A stretch of DNA of 64,000 nt, from positions 3,286,001 to 3,350,000 of the forward strand of contig CAUWAG010000004.1 in the NCBI GenBank assembly GCA_963556695.1. Reading direction: 5' to 3'. A program made the translations under genes and the position numbers. Positions 11,547-23,317 of the stretch are shown piece by piece. The stretch's first letter is position 1. Each line of letters begins with the position of its first letter. This DNA comes from Anthostomella pinea (lineage: Eukaryota; Ascomycota; Sordariomycetes; Xylariales; Xylariaceae). The notes beneath the pieces were generated by a model. It saw only the letters and a program-made list of their open reading frames with translations. It had not been told where the DNA came from and did not search any database.

Positions 11547-13120
11547 ATGGCTTCTGTGAGACAGTTCCCCACCATCAAAGCCATCAGGTCATTTGTGATC
11601 GGCGGTGTTGGCTCGGGTTCGTAGACAATCCTCTCACTGGAGACTGGAAACACATCGAGCTGACTTCGAGAAAAGGTGGTGACTACCACAACGTCAAGGG
11701 TGGCCACTGGTATGTTTACATTTCGACCCTGGCGAGGACGAGTTCGGGGCTCATATCACGTTTGCAGGTTGATCGATACGGACATCTCGACGCCCTGTTC
11801 CATATGGGACCAGTACAAGAAGTCAAGGACGAGTTGGGGCATCAACGTTCTGGGCTCCTTTCTCGTTGAGATCGAGGCTAGCGACGGCACCGTAGGCTTC
11901 GCAACGGGCTTTGGTGGTACGTTGCCTTTTCTTTTCTTTTCTTTTCTTGCCATCAATGTCGTGTGAACCGCTGACGGATGGATTTGTCTATAGGCCCGCC
12001 TGCCTGTTGGCTCGTCCACAAGCACTTTGAGAGGTTCCTGATAGGGGCCGATCCCAGGAACACAAACTTGCTATTCGAACAGATGTACCGGGCCTCCATG
12101 TTTTATGGCCGCAAAGGCCTGCCAATAGCCATCATCTCAGTCATTGACCTGGCATTGTGGGACCTGTTGGGTAAATTGAGGAACGAGCCTGTGTACAAGC
12201 TCATCGGCGGCGCGGCGAGGGAGCGACTTGACTTCTACTGCACCGGTCCCGAACCTGTCGCCGCCAAGGAGATGGGCTTCTGGGGTGCCAAGGTGCCGCT
12301 TCCGTACTGCCCAGCAGACGGCCACGCGGGTCTGAAGAAGAACATCGAGTTTCTCCGCAAGCACCGCGAGAGCGTAGGGCCCGACTTCCCCATCATGGTG
12401 GATTGCTACATGAGCCTGAACGTATCGTACACCATCGAGATCGCCAAGAAGTGCGAGGACCTCGACATCAACTGGTGGGAGGAGTGCCTGTCCCCCGACG
12501 ACACCGACGGCTTCGAGCAGATCAAGCGGGCCCACCCGACGCTCAAGTTCACGACGGGCGAGCACGAGTACTCGCGGTACGGCTTTCGCAAGCTGATCGA
12601 GGGCCGGAACCTCGACATCATCCAGCCCGACGTCATGTGGCTGGGCGGCCTGACGGAGCTGCTCAAGGTGTCGGCCATGGCGGCTGCGTACGACATCCCC
12701 GTGGTGCCGCACGCGAGCGGCCCGTACAGCTACCACTTTGTGATCTCGCAGCCCAACAGCCCCTTCCAAGAGTACCTGGCCAACTCGCCGGACGGGAAGA
12801 GTGTACTGCCCGTGTTCGGCGACCTGTTCCTCGACGAGCCCATTCCTACCAAGGGTTACCTGACCACGGCGGACCTCGACAAGCCCGGGTTCGGCCTGAC
12901 GCTGAACCCCGTGGCCAGGGCCAAGCTGATACCCTCCGAGTATCTGTTGAGTTACCCGGCACTGACGAATGGCCTGACGCCCGCGGCCGTGTCAGAACAG
13001 CCACCTGCCGCTGCCACTGCCGCGGACTCGAAGCCAGAGGAGGAAACGCAAGCAACGGCGGAGAAGGAAGGGCTGGTGGACCGCCTCACTGATGGCGTCA
13101 AGAACATGACAGCCGCGTAG
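11547..13120 (+). CDS. LRA3: L-rhamnonate dehydratase (enolase superfamily)
   Basis: Four exons: 11547-11616, 11676-11709, 11768-11916 and 11994-13120, giving 459 residues. The phases agree and rebuild a continuous N-terminus (GVGSGGDYHNVKGGHW, then LIDTDISTPCS). The enzyme should dehydrate L-rhamnonate to 2-keto-3-deoxy-L-rhamnonate. Enolase-superfamily features are seen in order: metal ligands in IMVDCY, WWEECL and TTGEHEY, then QPDVMWLGG and the catalytic His in VPHASG. The WEECL/GEHEY pairing fits the rhamnonate dehydratase subgroup. The acceptor before 11676 (GAAAAG) is weak but is the only one that keeps frame. The last 45 or so residues (Ala/Glu-rich, ending LVDRLTDGVKNMTAA) extend beyond the barrel and are unusual. 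Divergent from the rhamnose dehydrogenase gene. Confidence 0.9.
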
Positions 13121-14463
13121 GTGAAGAGAAGAAGGAGTATATGTTACGACGGCCAAGTTTAGAATGCCATTCCCTACTGGATACCCCGATACGATGCCCG
13201 ATTGTGGCAGTGGGAGGGAATTTGCGAAAGAGGACGACGTGACTTGCAAGGCATAGGTAGATTTGACGACGTAGCGGTTACTAGTAATCAATATGGGTCA
13301 TTGTCCCTGACACAGAATGATCTGAACTTGGTTTACCGCCTTTTATGGGCAAACCTTTAATACTCCTCACGGACCACCTGCTGGTGATGCTCATATCCCT
13401 AAGCATCATTGGCTTTAAGAATCCGGGAACCTTTCGTACTTGGATCTATCGTCAACACGATAAGGATTCTGGGTATAAGATCGTCTGGCTTAGGGAACAG
13501 GTGGTCTGTAAGGAGTATTAAAGGTTTACCCATAAAAGGCGGTATCGCAGGGGACGAACACGCCTAATGATTGTCGTCTTAGGTATCTTTTCCATCCCAG
13601 AGGTACAGCACATATGTAAAGACGAACCAGGTAGTGCGAAGCCCACATTGAGGTAGGTACAGCTCCTGTGTCTTCACCAGATGACCAGGGCTCGCCAGTC
13701 GAACAAAAGAAGCAATTGGGCTCGAATCGCCCTCAGGCTGGTAATAATTATAAGGAATGAGGCGCTGTCGAGCTCGGGGTTGATGACGAAGCAAAACCCC
13801 CCTGTAACTTGTAAGTACCCCCTTGGATTCATCTCCGCAGTGCAGCACATACTCGTCCCCTGCTTCCCCAACATCCGCCCATGTTCACCCCATATCTTCG
13901 CCCACATGATACGAAGAAACTAAGCTCCAGCGATCCACCTCCCCCGCACCATTATACCAGCACCACTGCCGCCGACGAGTAGGAAGGGGCCAGAAGTCCG
14001 GAGGGTGACACGGACCAATCTTCATTCCTTCACCCGGGCCTGTCACTGGCTGCAGTGCAAGAAGCGCTGCAGTCGGGTACGGCAGAGCGAAAGCTAAAGG
14101 TCAGCAAGCAGAGGCAGCACCTTGACCGGCCTCTGAGTCTGGTGGTATTCGGGAGTCCCGCTGGCCCAGAGTGGTGAGTATTGCTGTCCTGTCAGCCAAG
14201 TTGTTGTACGCGGGCGGTACCACGGAGCACTGATTGATTGGGACATCGTATGAGGCGTCTGTGTGCTTTTCCTTCCCTCTCTTCGTTCTGTCCGCGATTC
14301 TGTCCACACTTTCATTGTCGAGAATTCCTCCGAAGCCCCCAAAGGATCCACGGCCTGCCTTCTCCCTTCCCCCTTCCACCCAACATTACCCCGAGTCGAT
14401 CGCTCGCCATGTTGTGACAATAGACACCGAGGCCTATCCTACACAGCCCCGGGTTCTCCAAAA
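13121..14463. other. Intergenic region with MITE
   Basis: Contains the inverted-repeat element at 13336-13542 and the promoter/5' leader of the Zn2Cys6 gene at 14464. No gene seen. Confidence 0.5.
13336..13542. mobile_element. MITE, Tc1/mariner-like (TA target duplication)
   Basis: 207-bp foldback element. The termini read CCGCCTTTTATGGG... and ...CCCATAAAAGGCGG. The terminal inverted repeats span about 45 bp with only three mismatches, all transitions. The element is flanked by TA at 13334-13335 and 13543-13544, as expected for Tc1/mariner-type insertion. Smaller inverted matches (TCCCTAAG/CTTAGGGA) continue inside, so the transcript would fold into a long hairpin. No coding capacity. Confidence 0.85.
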
Positions 14464-17332
14464 ATGCAACCCGTCCAGGCAGCGGCAGCAGCGGTCCAGG
14501 ATGGCCCGCCGCACCACAGTTCGCCGCACCGCAGCAAAACAGAGCCCGACAGCGACGACAACGCTCTGCAGAGCGGGGATGAAGACCACGACGACGACGA
14601 TCTAGACAGTCCCGGCGCTTCACGGAGTGGGAAGCGGAAGAGGCCCATCTCCGTCTCGTAAGTGACACTGAGTCATCCCTTCTCTCTGACTCGTCGCACC
14701 TATCGTGGTCCGTCAATGTTGACGCACCCCATCTTTCTCGTCATCTGGTCATCTGGTTCTGGTGTTCGGTCCTTCATTTAATTCCATTCCCGCCTTCACC
14801 ACCCCGAACAATTAACCCCAATCTCACCACCTCCGACAGACCATTCCGATTCTGTGCCAATTGGAGCCATGTGACTAATTGAGGTGGTTCAACAGCTGTG
14901 AGACATGTAAGCAGAGAAAGGTCTGTAACCGCCGCGAATACTTGTTCACATGTGCGACTGGGTGACATCCCTGTCGATGCTCTTCTGTCAAAATCCGTCT
15001 CATCATCACCATCATCATCGCTGACTATGGGTAGGTTAAGTGTGACCGCGGTCAGCCGTCGTGCGGTTGGTGCAGACGAAATGCAGTCCTCTGCGAATAC
15101 CGTGAGCGCAAGAAGCCCGGCCTGAGGGCTGGATATGGCCGGGAGCTGGAGCAGCGGCTCGACAAGCTCGAAGGCATCTTGAGGTCCCATTCCGAGATCC
15201 TGCAAACTTCCTTTGCCAACCATGTACCCCATCAAAATGGCGCCCCAAGCGTGCGCCATAGCAATCCGAGCCTTCCGAGTGACCATGGCACCCCGCGTGA
15301 GCCTGCTGCATCCGTCTTCAGGCCACATGAGTCCATCAGGACACCCCAGGCACAGACGGCCTTGTTCCTGCAGAAACCCTCCAATTTCACCCAGAACATC
15401 GAGTTCGGTATCCCACCGCCTACACCGTCGATACATTCGGTGCACGATGGCTTCCACGCCCAGATACCACTCGCCGGTATATCGCCCCCGAACCAGTTGC
15501 CCGCTCTCCAGCAAAACTCCGCCACCCACGAGTACTACGGACCGTCTCAATCCTCACTGCAGTCGCCCGGCTTGACCGTCGCCCAGAGCCAGAGCCAGAG
15601 CCAGATATCCTCGGATCAGGATCTCCCCCCTTACGATCTGCTGTATGCCTTGGCAGATCTCTATTTCAAGCACATCAACACTTGGTGCCCCATCCTGCAT
15701 AGAAAAGCCACACTGGACCTACTGTTCGGCCCTTCTACGCTGGATGAGACGGACAAGGTGTTGATGCATGCCATCGTCGCCACTACTCTGCGATACTCAA
15801 CAGACGGCCGACTGACCGAGGAGAGGAGGCGGCACTATCATGATGTCTCGAAACAGAAAGTGCTGCTCTACGGCCTGGAAAACTCGTCCGTCAAGGCCCT
15901 CCAGGCTTTGGTCATCTTGGCACTTGATCTGTGTGGTGACAGCAATGGGCCACCCGGTTGGAATATCATGGCCCTGATCACGCGGTCCGTTGTACAGCTT
16001 GGCTTGGCCGTCGAGAGTAATTCCTTGTCCGTCTCACCCAACTACGCCTCGATATACACGCTGAGAGCCATGATCCTTCCGGAATCGAAAGACTTCATCG
16101 AAGACGAGTCGCGCCGGAGGCTCTTCTGGATGATATACCTCTTGGACAGATATGCTACGATAGCTACGGCTTTTGACTTTGCCCTGAGCGACAATGAGAT
16201 TGACAGGACACTGCCCTGCCGGGATGATCTTTGGATCAAGAATCAGAAGGTAGAGACGAGATGGTTCCATACGCAGGCCTATCCGCCCGATAGGACCGAG
16301 CGTGAAGTGGACAGGCCTGATAATCTGGGGGCTTTCTCGTACTACATTGAGATCCTCGGGATACTCTCCCAAATCCATCAGTTCCTCAAGCGGCCTGTGG
16401 ATATCGGTGCCCTTGGTGATGTAGAGCAGTGGCAGCTGCGGTACAAAGAACTCGACAACCTGCTTGCGTCGTGGAAGTTTGGCCTCCCGGGCGAATACGG
16501 CAACATGGCCAAATTGTTCCAACCAGGATGCAACAAGACCTTGAACAGCGGATGGGTCATGCTGCACGCTACCTATCACACCGCGGTCATCCGCCTGCAT
16601 TCTTCTGCCGCGTATCCGACCACCCGCTCTCCCATATTCACGCCCTCCTTCAGCGCAAGCCAGCGTTGCCATGGGGCCGTCGAGAACATCGCCGCTCTCG
16701 GTGAGTTTGTTGTACAGAATGGCATGTTGAACAAGCTTGGACCTCCTTTCGCCTTCACTCTGTGGGTTGCTGCCCGGCTTCTGCTGGTACACGGCTCGAC
16801 TGTCGAGCACAAGCTGGCGCCGCAGATCGCCTTCCTCGTCGACACATTGCGCGACATGGGCAGGCACTGGCCCGTGGCAGCGAGGTACTGCCAGCTCCTC
16901 CAGAGAGTTCTCGACGAACACAGCGATAGCGAGCGCGCCCTCGGTCAGACAGGAGAACGCATCACGCCGTCTTCGGTCAAGATTCTCGCTGATATGAGGA
17001 GAACGGCATTTGACCTCGACTTCCTGATCGGTCGCCAGCCGCGTCATCTAGCCGGCGCGCCGAGCCGCATGCCTAGCGTAACCCCAGCACGTACACCTGC
17101 GCCGAACGAGCTCGAGTACCTGGATGTGTTCGACTTCTTTAACGTACCGAGGCTGCCTTTCAGTCATGAAGCCTCGGCAGCACCACCAAATACCAACGAG
17201 ATGGGCTCAGAAACCGTGACGGGTAACAACGAGATGGGCGCTACGAACGGGAATGGGCCAGCGAATGAGTTCAACATTACGAATTTCATGGTGGATGCCA
17301 ATAGCGACTGGCTATTTAAACAACCTACGTAG
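14464..17332 (+). CDS. Zn2Cys6 transcription factor, candidate rhamnose regulator
   Basis: Three exons, 14464-14657, 14896-14920 and 15035-17332, giving 838 residues. Splicing joins KRKRPISVS to CETCKQRK and VKCDRGQPSCGWC, forming C66-X2-C69-X6-C76-X6-C83-X2-C86-X6-C93, a Gal4-type zinc cluster interrupted by an intron after Lys73. A 25-nt exon 2 is required. A short linker and dimerisation helix follow (ELEQRLDKLEGIL). The fungal-specific transcription factor middle homology region runs from about residue 270 to 560 (LYFKHINTWCPILHR; RRLFWMIYLLDRYA). The N-terminus is acidic with Asp runs and a basic stretch. Its place just downstream of the two rhamnose enzymes suggests a pathway-specific activator, but no sequence feature proves the ligand. 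The GTCTGT donor of intron 2 is weak. Confidence 0.88.
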
Positions 17333-18102
17333 ATTGTAATGAAATGCTATGAAGAACACAGCTTCGCGGAAGTGAATACCACTGTACGCCTTCTGTATGT
17401 GTCAGTGGAATCTCAGCGAAGAAACCCCATGGGGGCATGAAGACTCGACGATACGTGCCTACTGCTAGCCTCTTGAGGCACCGGTACGAGGCTACCCGTG
17501 GTTGCCGCTGCATCGGTATCAATGAAATAGCTTGCGGCGCTCCGTCAGATCCGGGGCGGTGGGTATCAAACACGCCAGTGATGGAACCCAGGCGCCCAAA
17601 TAAGCATGAATCAAGCTTCATTTCTGCACAGATCGCTCCGAACTACTGAAGGCCGTTTCGCAACTTTCGTCTAGTTCCACACTACTGTACCATCTAGAAC
17701 GATGTTGCATAGCGCTCGCTCCAGGCTCCCGGTACGAGATGCTTATCTGATAAATCTCATACCATGTCGTCATTGCCTACTGTATAGGAAACCACAGGCA
17801 GGGATGACGATACGAGATGGATCGATCGTTGAGGGGCTCAAAATGTAGCGTCATTTATTATCCGATGGCATTTGGCCAGACAATATGGGGAAAACAAAGA
17901 CGGTGAGTAAGTGCCAAGCAATAATAGGACCGACTCATGGTAGGAAATTGTCGAGGCCGGAGAACTAGTTTTTATAAGAGCGAGGTTCTTGACACCCAGG
18001 ACCATCACGTCGGCGCCGCCTGATAATACTATCAATTGCTTGATCTGACTATATTCGTTTATATCTAGGTATTCAACACCGGTCATTTTGGATTCGGCAA
18101 CC
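17333..18102. other. Intergenic region
   Basis: 3' flank of the Zn2Cys6 gene and upstream region of the secreted-protein gene. No gene seen. Confidence 0.5.
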
Positions 18103-18656
18103 ATGAAGATCAACGCCGTCCTCGGAAGCCTCGTCGCCGCCGCCACGGCCTCAGCCGCCGCCGTCCAACGGTTCCAGACGAAACAGGCCAGCTACTTCAA
18201 CGTGACCGACTTCTCGGCGTCCTGCATACCACACAGCGTCGAGTGCAGGTAAGCAAGCCCTCCCACTACCTTTTCCCGGCAACCTGAAAGCTTTGCGAGC
18301 TAACTCTTCCCACCAGCTACAATTTCACCGTCGTCGCAGACTCGTCCAAGTCTCCCCCGACGCAGTGCGGGCAGCTGGTCCAGGGCCCGTACTTCCTCCC
18401 GGCCGTGCCGCTGTCGGGCTGCGAGAATAATGTTTATGCGTGGGCCGTCGCCACGGCGGCGAATGGATCGCTCGGTGTCAGCGTCACTACGTCTTTCAAC
18501 TCGAGGGTCAACCTCACGGGGACCCATTACCTCAGCAAAGAGCAGCTCGTGAAGGAGCGGAACGGGGCTGTCGTTACGCAGAGGTATATTGGGCCTAAGG
18601 AGTTTGTTATGCGCACGTATGGGACGTCGAATCGCCCGTATAGAGCGCTTTATTAG
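18103..18656 (+). CDS. Small secreted protein, four cysteines
   Basis: Two exons, 18103-18248 and 18317-18656, giving 161 residues. The N-terminus is a signal peptide: MKIN, then a Val/Leu/Ala-rich core with likely cleavage near Ala20. The mature part has four cysteines (C41, C48, QCGQ and SGCENN), enough for two disulfides, and N-glycosylation sequons (NVT, NFT, NGS, NLT). Size, spacing and beta-rich composition resemble the AA1-like/Alt a 1-like group of fungal secreted proteins, but I cannot confirm that by eye. It lies between the regulator and the dehydrogenase of the rhamnose neighbourhood, possibly by chance. Could be a cell-wall or plant-interaction protein. Confidence 0.75.
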
Positions 18657-19608
18657 GGAACGACATCCGGTGCCGTGTGGGGTTTCCGACGGCGAAGGCT
18701 GGTCAGTGGTAATGACTCATGAAGAATTTGTGGAGGCGTTCATCAAGATATCCCAATATTAAAAACGCTTCTCTCGTACATAGACTATGTTCAAGTATCT
18801 ATAGGAACATCATCGAGTTCAATTGCAGTGCGCTTGCTGAAAGCGTATGTCAGGGAAGAGGTGCCGGCGGGCTGGATATTGCAGACCAACTCGAAAGTAT
18901 TTGCTTGAAGAAAACCCGTGAACTGCCTCTGCCAGTAGCCGATGCTTTGGACGGACTACTGGCAGCTGCCAACCAGCTGCGGGATCGACGGTTGGCGGGA
19001 AGGAGGCTCGGAACTTCGGGTAGGCGCGGGTGGCGGCGCCGGTAAGGTTAGGCGTTTAAGCGGTGGCCGTTATACTATTTCCCTCGACATACCGTAGCTT
19101 AAAGTTAGCACTACCTTACTATTCAATATAAACGCGACCAAGTCTTATTCTCCTACGTCTCTTCCAAACGCGCATTGGGTTGTCAACGGGTTGCATACCC
19201 AGACGAACTCGATGCTATCGCGATATGCATGTTATACCAACTGCCGACGGCTGAGGCCTTGTCGTCTGGCTCCCCTGGATAGTCCATGATCGCGAGAAAA
19301 GTCATGACGTAGAGCGGGCAATCCCATGTCCATGACGGAGATCCATTTCAACGTCATACACCGTCACCAGTTGCATCCCAATTCGGCCACCAGCGCGGGG
19401 AAGCTTTTGACATATATCACCCGGACGTCGTCTGCTTCTTTGTGATGTTAAAGTGATTCGATACGCCGTATTGACGTGTCCCAGCAGTCTAACCTCACCG
19501 TCTATAATAACCTGAACTCTTCGTGCGCTCATTCCTCCATCAACCGCGAGTGCGACCAGAGAGTCAACCAACTACTCCCAGTCACAATATCATATACATC
19601 CGTCCACC
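18657..19608. other. Intergenic region
   Basis: Upstream region of the zinc alcohol dehydrogenase gene. It ends in a CACCATGG start context. No gene seen. Confidence 0.5.
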
Positions 19609-21143
19609 ATGGCAATGTCGCAAGGAGCAAGCCTGGTCGAGAAGGCCGTGGGCCACGATGGCAGTAGCATCACTGCGCAGGACGTGGCCAACTACAGCAA
19701 GACCGGCGACCCGAGCGAGACTATGAAGGCACTATGCTGGATGGGCAAGAATACCGTCGAGGTTCGCGACGTCCCGAGGCCCAAGATCATCGAGCCGAAC
19801 GATGTCATCCTCAAAGTCACAGGAAGCACCGTCTGCGGCAGCGATCTGCACTTGCTCCATGGTAAGGACACTGTTCTCCGTTGCAGTCAAGAGGTCTCGG
19901 CTGATACATGCCTCACAAACAGGTTCAATCATCCAGTTGAACAAGGGCGACATCCTCGGCCACGAGTTCTGCGGCATCGCAGACGAGATGGGATCGAACG
20001 TGAAGAATATACAGAAGGGCAAGCGATACGTCGCCTCGTTCCAGATTGCTTGCGGCGACTGCTTCCAATGCAAGCAGAAGCTCTCGTCGCAATGCGAGAG
20101 GACCAACTCGAACACGACCGAGCGCGCAATGTACGGAGGACAGACAGCCGGCATGTTTGGATACTCTCACTTCACCGGTGGATTCGCCGGTGGCCAGGCC
20201 GAGTACGTGCGCGTGCCCCTTGGTAACGTCAACCTGCTGGAGATACCCGAGGACGTACCCGACGAGAAGGCCCTCTACCTCAGTGACGTCCTGCCCACGA
20301 GTTACAACGCCGTTCACGATACAGCTGTCTACCCTGGTGACCAGGTGGCCATTTGGGGTGCTGGTCCCATCGGGCACATGGCCGGCTTTTTCGCCGCCGA
20401 TGCTGGCGCCTCCAAGGTCATATTCGTCGACACCGAACCTCGTTTGACCATCGTCAAGGAACGCTGGCCTAAGCAGTATGCCGACAAGATCGAGCTCATT
20501 GATTACAAGAAACTATCCTTTGGCGCCACGAACAAGCCGACCGTTGTGTCCACACTGAAGGAGATGTGTGGTGGAAGAGGACCCGACGCCGCCATTGAAG
20601 TGAGCCGAACCCCGTCCCCCAAGTCATCCCGAAGAGCTGGGCATGCTAACCAGGACCAGTGCGTTGCCGGCGAGTACGCAAAGGGTTGGATGCATTGGGC
20701 TGAGTTGATGGTGGGCGCCGAGACAGACACGAGTGAGATTATCAACGAAATGATAGAGAGCGTCCGGAACTTTGGGCGTTGTGGTATCACTGGCGTCTAT
20801 GTTGGATACGTAAGTTGCCCATGCACTCTGAAGAGATGGCCGCACAATACTGATGATACGCCAGACCAACCATTTCAACGTGGGCTCTTTGATGGAGAGA
20901 GGTATTCGCCTCATCGGAAACGGTCAGGCTCCCGTGCACAAATACTGGGAAGATCTTCTGGAGAGGATCAAGAAGGGTGACCTCGATCCTCTGCAGATGG
21001 TATCCCATCGCGCGCGTGTAGAGGATCTTGACAAGCTCTACTACGCGTTCGAGAAAAAGGAAGATGGTATGCAGAAGGTCTTCGTAGAGACCAAGTTTTC
21101 GCTGCCGCCATGTGAGGGCAGTCCCAAGTTGACGCGATTCTAA
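19609..21143 (+). CDS. Zinc-dependent medium-chain dehydrogenase (MDR)
   Basis: Four exons: 19609-19861, 19923-20599, 20660-20809 and 20865-21143, giving 452 residues. The catalytic zinc ligands are in VCGSDLHLLHG and GHEFCG. The structural zinc lobe is CGDCFQCKQKLSSQC. The nucleotide-binding turn is IWGAGPIGHMAG, followed by acidic FVDTEP, which suggests NAD preference. The long insert with FGYSHFTGGFAGGQAEYVRVP and the C-terminal ILVxKG-like region place it with the glutathione-independent formaldehyde/alcohol dehydrogenase-like MDRs. About 45 residues precede the domain, beginning MAMSQGASLVEKAVG. The substrate is unknown. Because it lies near rhamnose genes, a role in oxidising a deoxy-keto sugar acid is possible but unproven. 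Confidence 0.9.
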
Positions 21144-21712
21144 ACCAGCGGGATCGTCGTGGAGTTGAGGTGGTGACGGGTTATCAGACGTATCATGGAC
21201 GCGAGACCGTCACCACCTGGATTATTCCGGTCACTGCTGGATGCTACTTTGGCGCGACAAGGCTTATTGTATCAGTATAAAATACCTAGTATGAATCAAA
21301 AGCATCGTCCTAATGAACCTACAGCACCGGTCGGAAATGTCGGAATGTGAACGAAACCATGGGCCAATCTTCGATGGTTAGTTTGGTATGGTAAGTGGTC
21401 ACACCGCGAATGATGCTGGACAGTACGAGTCACGACTAGACAGACAGGAACCCTAGGGCCCTAGTCAACTTGTAGATGTTTCCATACATTACAACCAGCA
21501 CCATGGTGATTGGTGATAAAAAGAGGCAAATCAAGTAGTCATCATGGACGCGTCAGCCGATGTTGTACCGTTGTGCTGTGCCGCAACTTCTGCGGTATTG
21601 CGTGATAGATCAGCTACCTAGCTACCTCTGTAAGCGAGACGGACGACCTTCATCTGCGGATTAGCTACTTGTTAACAGTTCAGCAGTGCCGAAGAAGCCA
21701 CTTGAAGAGAGT
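21144..21712. other. Intergenic region
   Basis: No gene seen. A possible acceptor CAG just before 21684 leaves open an upstream exon of the following hydrolase. Confidence 0.4.
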
Positions 21713-23317
21713 ATGTATGAGAAACAGCCACGAGCGAGCGAAGGTCCGTTAGCCGAACCACGCAAGGGACTGCCTGCGCGCTGGAGGTGGTCGATCTTGG
21801 GGCTGCTCCTGTGTCTTGCCATACTCTATTCAAGAATCCCCCAGACATGGCTTCCGCCACATGAACGCTCCTCTCAACAGTGTCACAATACCAGCACCCA
21901 GTTCAGCTACCCCGGCGAAACGATCCTCTGGGAGCCCTGCGGAGACCTCAAGGGCCGGCCCCTCGAATGCAGCAGTATCGACGTGCCCATGGACCAGTTC
22001 AGCGCCGAGAGCCCGGGCAACAAGACCTTCAGTGTCCCGCTGATGCGGCAGCGCGGGCTGAACGCCACGCAGAACCTGTTGCTGAACCCCGGCGGGCCCG
22101 GCGCCTCGGGCCTCGACCACATGCACAGGCGCGGCGAGCTGCTGCGCACCATCGTGGGTGAGGGCTTCCACCTGCTGACGTTCGACCCGCGCGGCGTCGG
22201 CGGGAGCAGGCCGCTCGCCACCTGCTATCCGGACCGCGCGACGCGGCGCGAGCTGCTGGCGCCGGTGCGGGACTTCATGCGCGTGCTCGAGGACAGCGCC
22301 GAGGTCTGGGGGTGGACGCGGAATTTTGTGAGGGCGTGCGCCGAGACGATGGGCGAGCACGCCGCGTACCTCGACACGCCGCAGACGGCCGCGGACCTGA
22401 ACAGCGTGCTCGACGCCGTGGGGCAGCGCGAGCTGGTCTACTGGGGGTTCAGCTACGGCAGCCTGCTGGGCCAGACGTACGCGGGACTGTACCCGGAGAG
22501 GGTCGGGCGCGTCATCGTCGACGGCGTGGAGGAGCAGTTCTCGTGGTACAACGACCTCTTCGGCGTCACGTCGCTGGTCGACACGGACACCGTCTTCGAC
22601 GGTTTTCTTGAGGAGTGCGTAAAAGCGGGCCGCGAGAACTGCCCCTTGTCTTCCGTGGCGTCGTCCAAGGAGGAGCTGCACGAGAAGATCATGCGCCTCG
22701 CGGACGGCCTCAAGGAGCAGCCCCTCAGCGTTCATGTTAACAGTTCTGTTTATGGTCTCCTGAGCTACGAGACACTGCTGTACCGCGCCATCTTCCCACA
22801 GCTCTGGAAGCCAGCGACCTGGCACACGCTCGCCGAAGTGCTGGCGCAGTGGCTCCAGGGTAACGCGACGGCGGCCTTTTTGACGTACGGCCACGCCACC
22901 GCAGCCCGGGCCGAGGTTGCTAATGACGCGGACCGCATCGTGGCGCTCAACGACGGGCGCACGGGGCCGGCGCACTGGCCTGGCCCTATGCAGGGCCGGG
23001 CCGCCCTGCTGGACAAGCTGGTCCCCTATATGAACCGCAGCCTGTTCTCGCCAACCGAGAACGCCGAGTTCTACGCCCGGCAGCAGTGGCCGATACGCCA
23101 AACGCACACGTACGCACCCCAACGACACAAAATCGAGACCGCGCATCCGCTGCTCATCCTGTCGACGACGTGGGACCCTGTGTGTCCGCTGGCGTCGGCG
23201 CAGGCGGCGAACGCCGCGTTTAGCGGGAGTCGCATCGTCGAGGTGCGCGGGTATGGCCACTGCTCCATTGCCGTGCCGTCGGTGTCTGGCGCGGCACGTG
23301 CGGGCGTTTTTGTATAA
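21713..23317 (+). CDS. TAP-like alpha/beta hydrolase with C-terminal frameshift
   Basis: Peptidase S33/TAP-type protein, 534 residues as read from the ATG at 21713. A single N-terminal membrane anchor (SILGLLLCLAILYSRI) is followed by a lumenal or extracellular domain with N-glycosylation sequons. The oxyanion region is LLLNPGGPGASG, the nucleophile elbow GFSYGSLLG, the Asp is in STTWDPVCP and the His in GYGHCS. After the His, the frame ends at TAA in GAARAGVFV. In the +1 frame from 23286 to the TGA at 23427-23429 the expected TAP C-terminus continues (LARHVRAFLYNGTVPE..CEVDGPYYF), so two bases appear lost in the GTGTCT tract near 23281-23287. All catalytic residues precede the shift, so the enzyme may still be active. 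Sequencing error is the alternative. Confidence 0.85.
   Translation: MYEKQPRASEGPLAEPRKGLPARWRWSILGLLLCLAILYSRIPQTWLPPHERSSQQCHNTSTQFSYPGETILWEPCGDLKGRPLECSSIDVPMDQFSAESPGNKTFSVPLMRQRGLNATQNLLLNPGGPGASGLDHMHRRGELLRTIVGEGFHLLTFDPRGVGGSRPLATCYPDRATRRELLAPVRDFMRVLEDSAEVWGWTRNFVRACAETMGEHAAYLDTPQTAADLNSVLDAVGQRELVYWGFSYGSLLGQTYAGLYPERVGRVIVDGVEEQFSWYNDLFGVTSLVDTDTVFDGFLEECVKAGRENCPLSSVASSKEELHEKIMRLADGLKEQPLSVHVNSSVYGLLSYETLLYRAIFPQLWKPATWHTLAEVLAQWLQGNATAAFLTYGHATAARAEVANDADRIVALNDGRTGPAHWPGPMQGRAALLDKLVPYMNRSLFSPTENAEFYARQQWPIRQTHTYAPQRHKIETAHPLLILSTTWDPVCPLASAQAANAAFSGSRIVEVRGYGHCSIAVPSVSGAARAGVFV

Noticed and set aside
12137..12769. Minus-strand frame opposite rhamnonate dehydratase
   Set aside because: Antisense shadow with low-complexity composition and no domain.
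16034..17047. 337-codon minus-strand frame opposite the Zn2Cys6 gene
   Set aside because: Overlaps the conserved middle homology region of the regulator on the plus strand; no domain of its own.
21830..23260. 476-codon minus-strand frame opposite the TAP-like hydrolase
   Set aside because: Arg/Val/Gln-rich antisense shadow caused by strong GC bias at third positions of the real gene.
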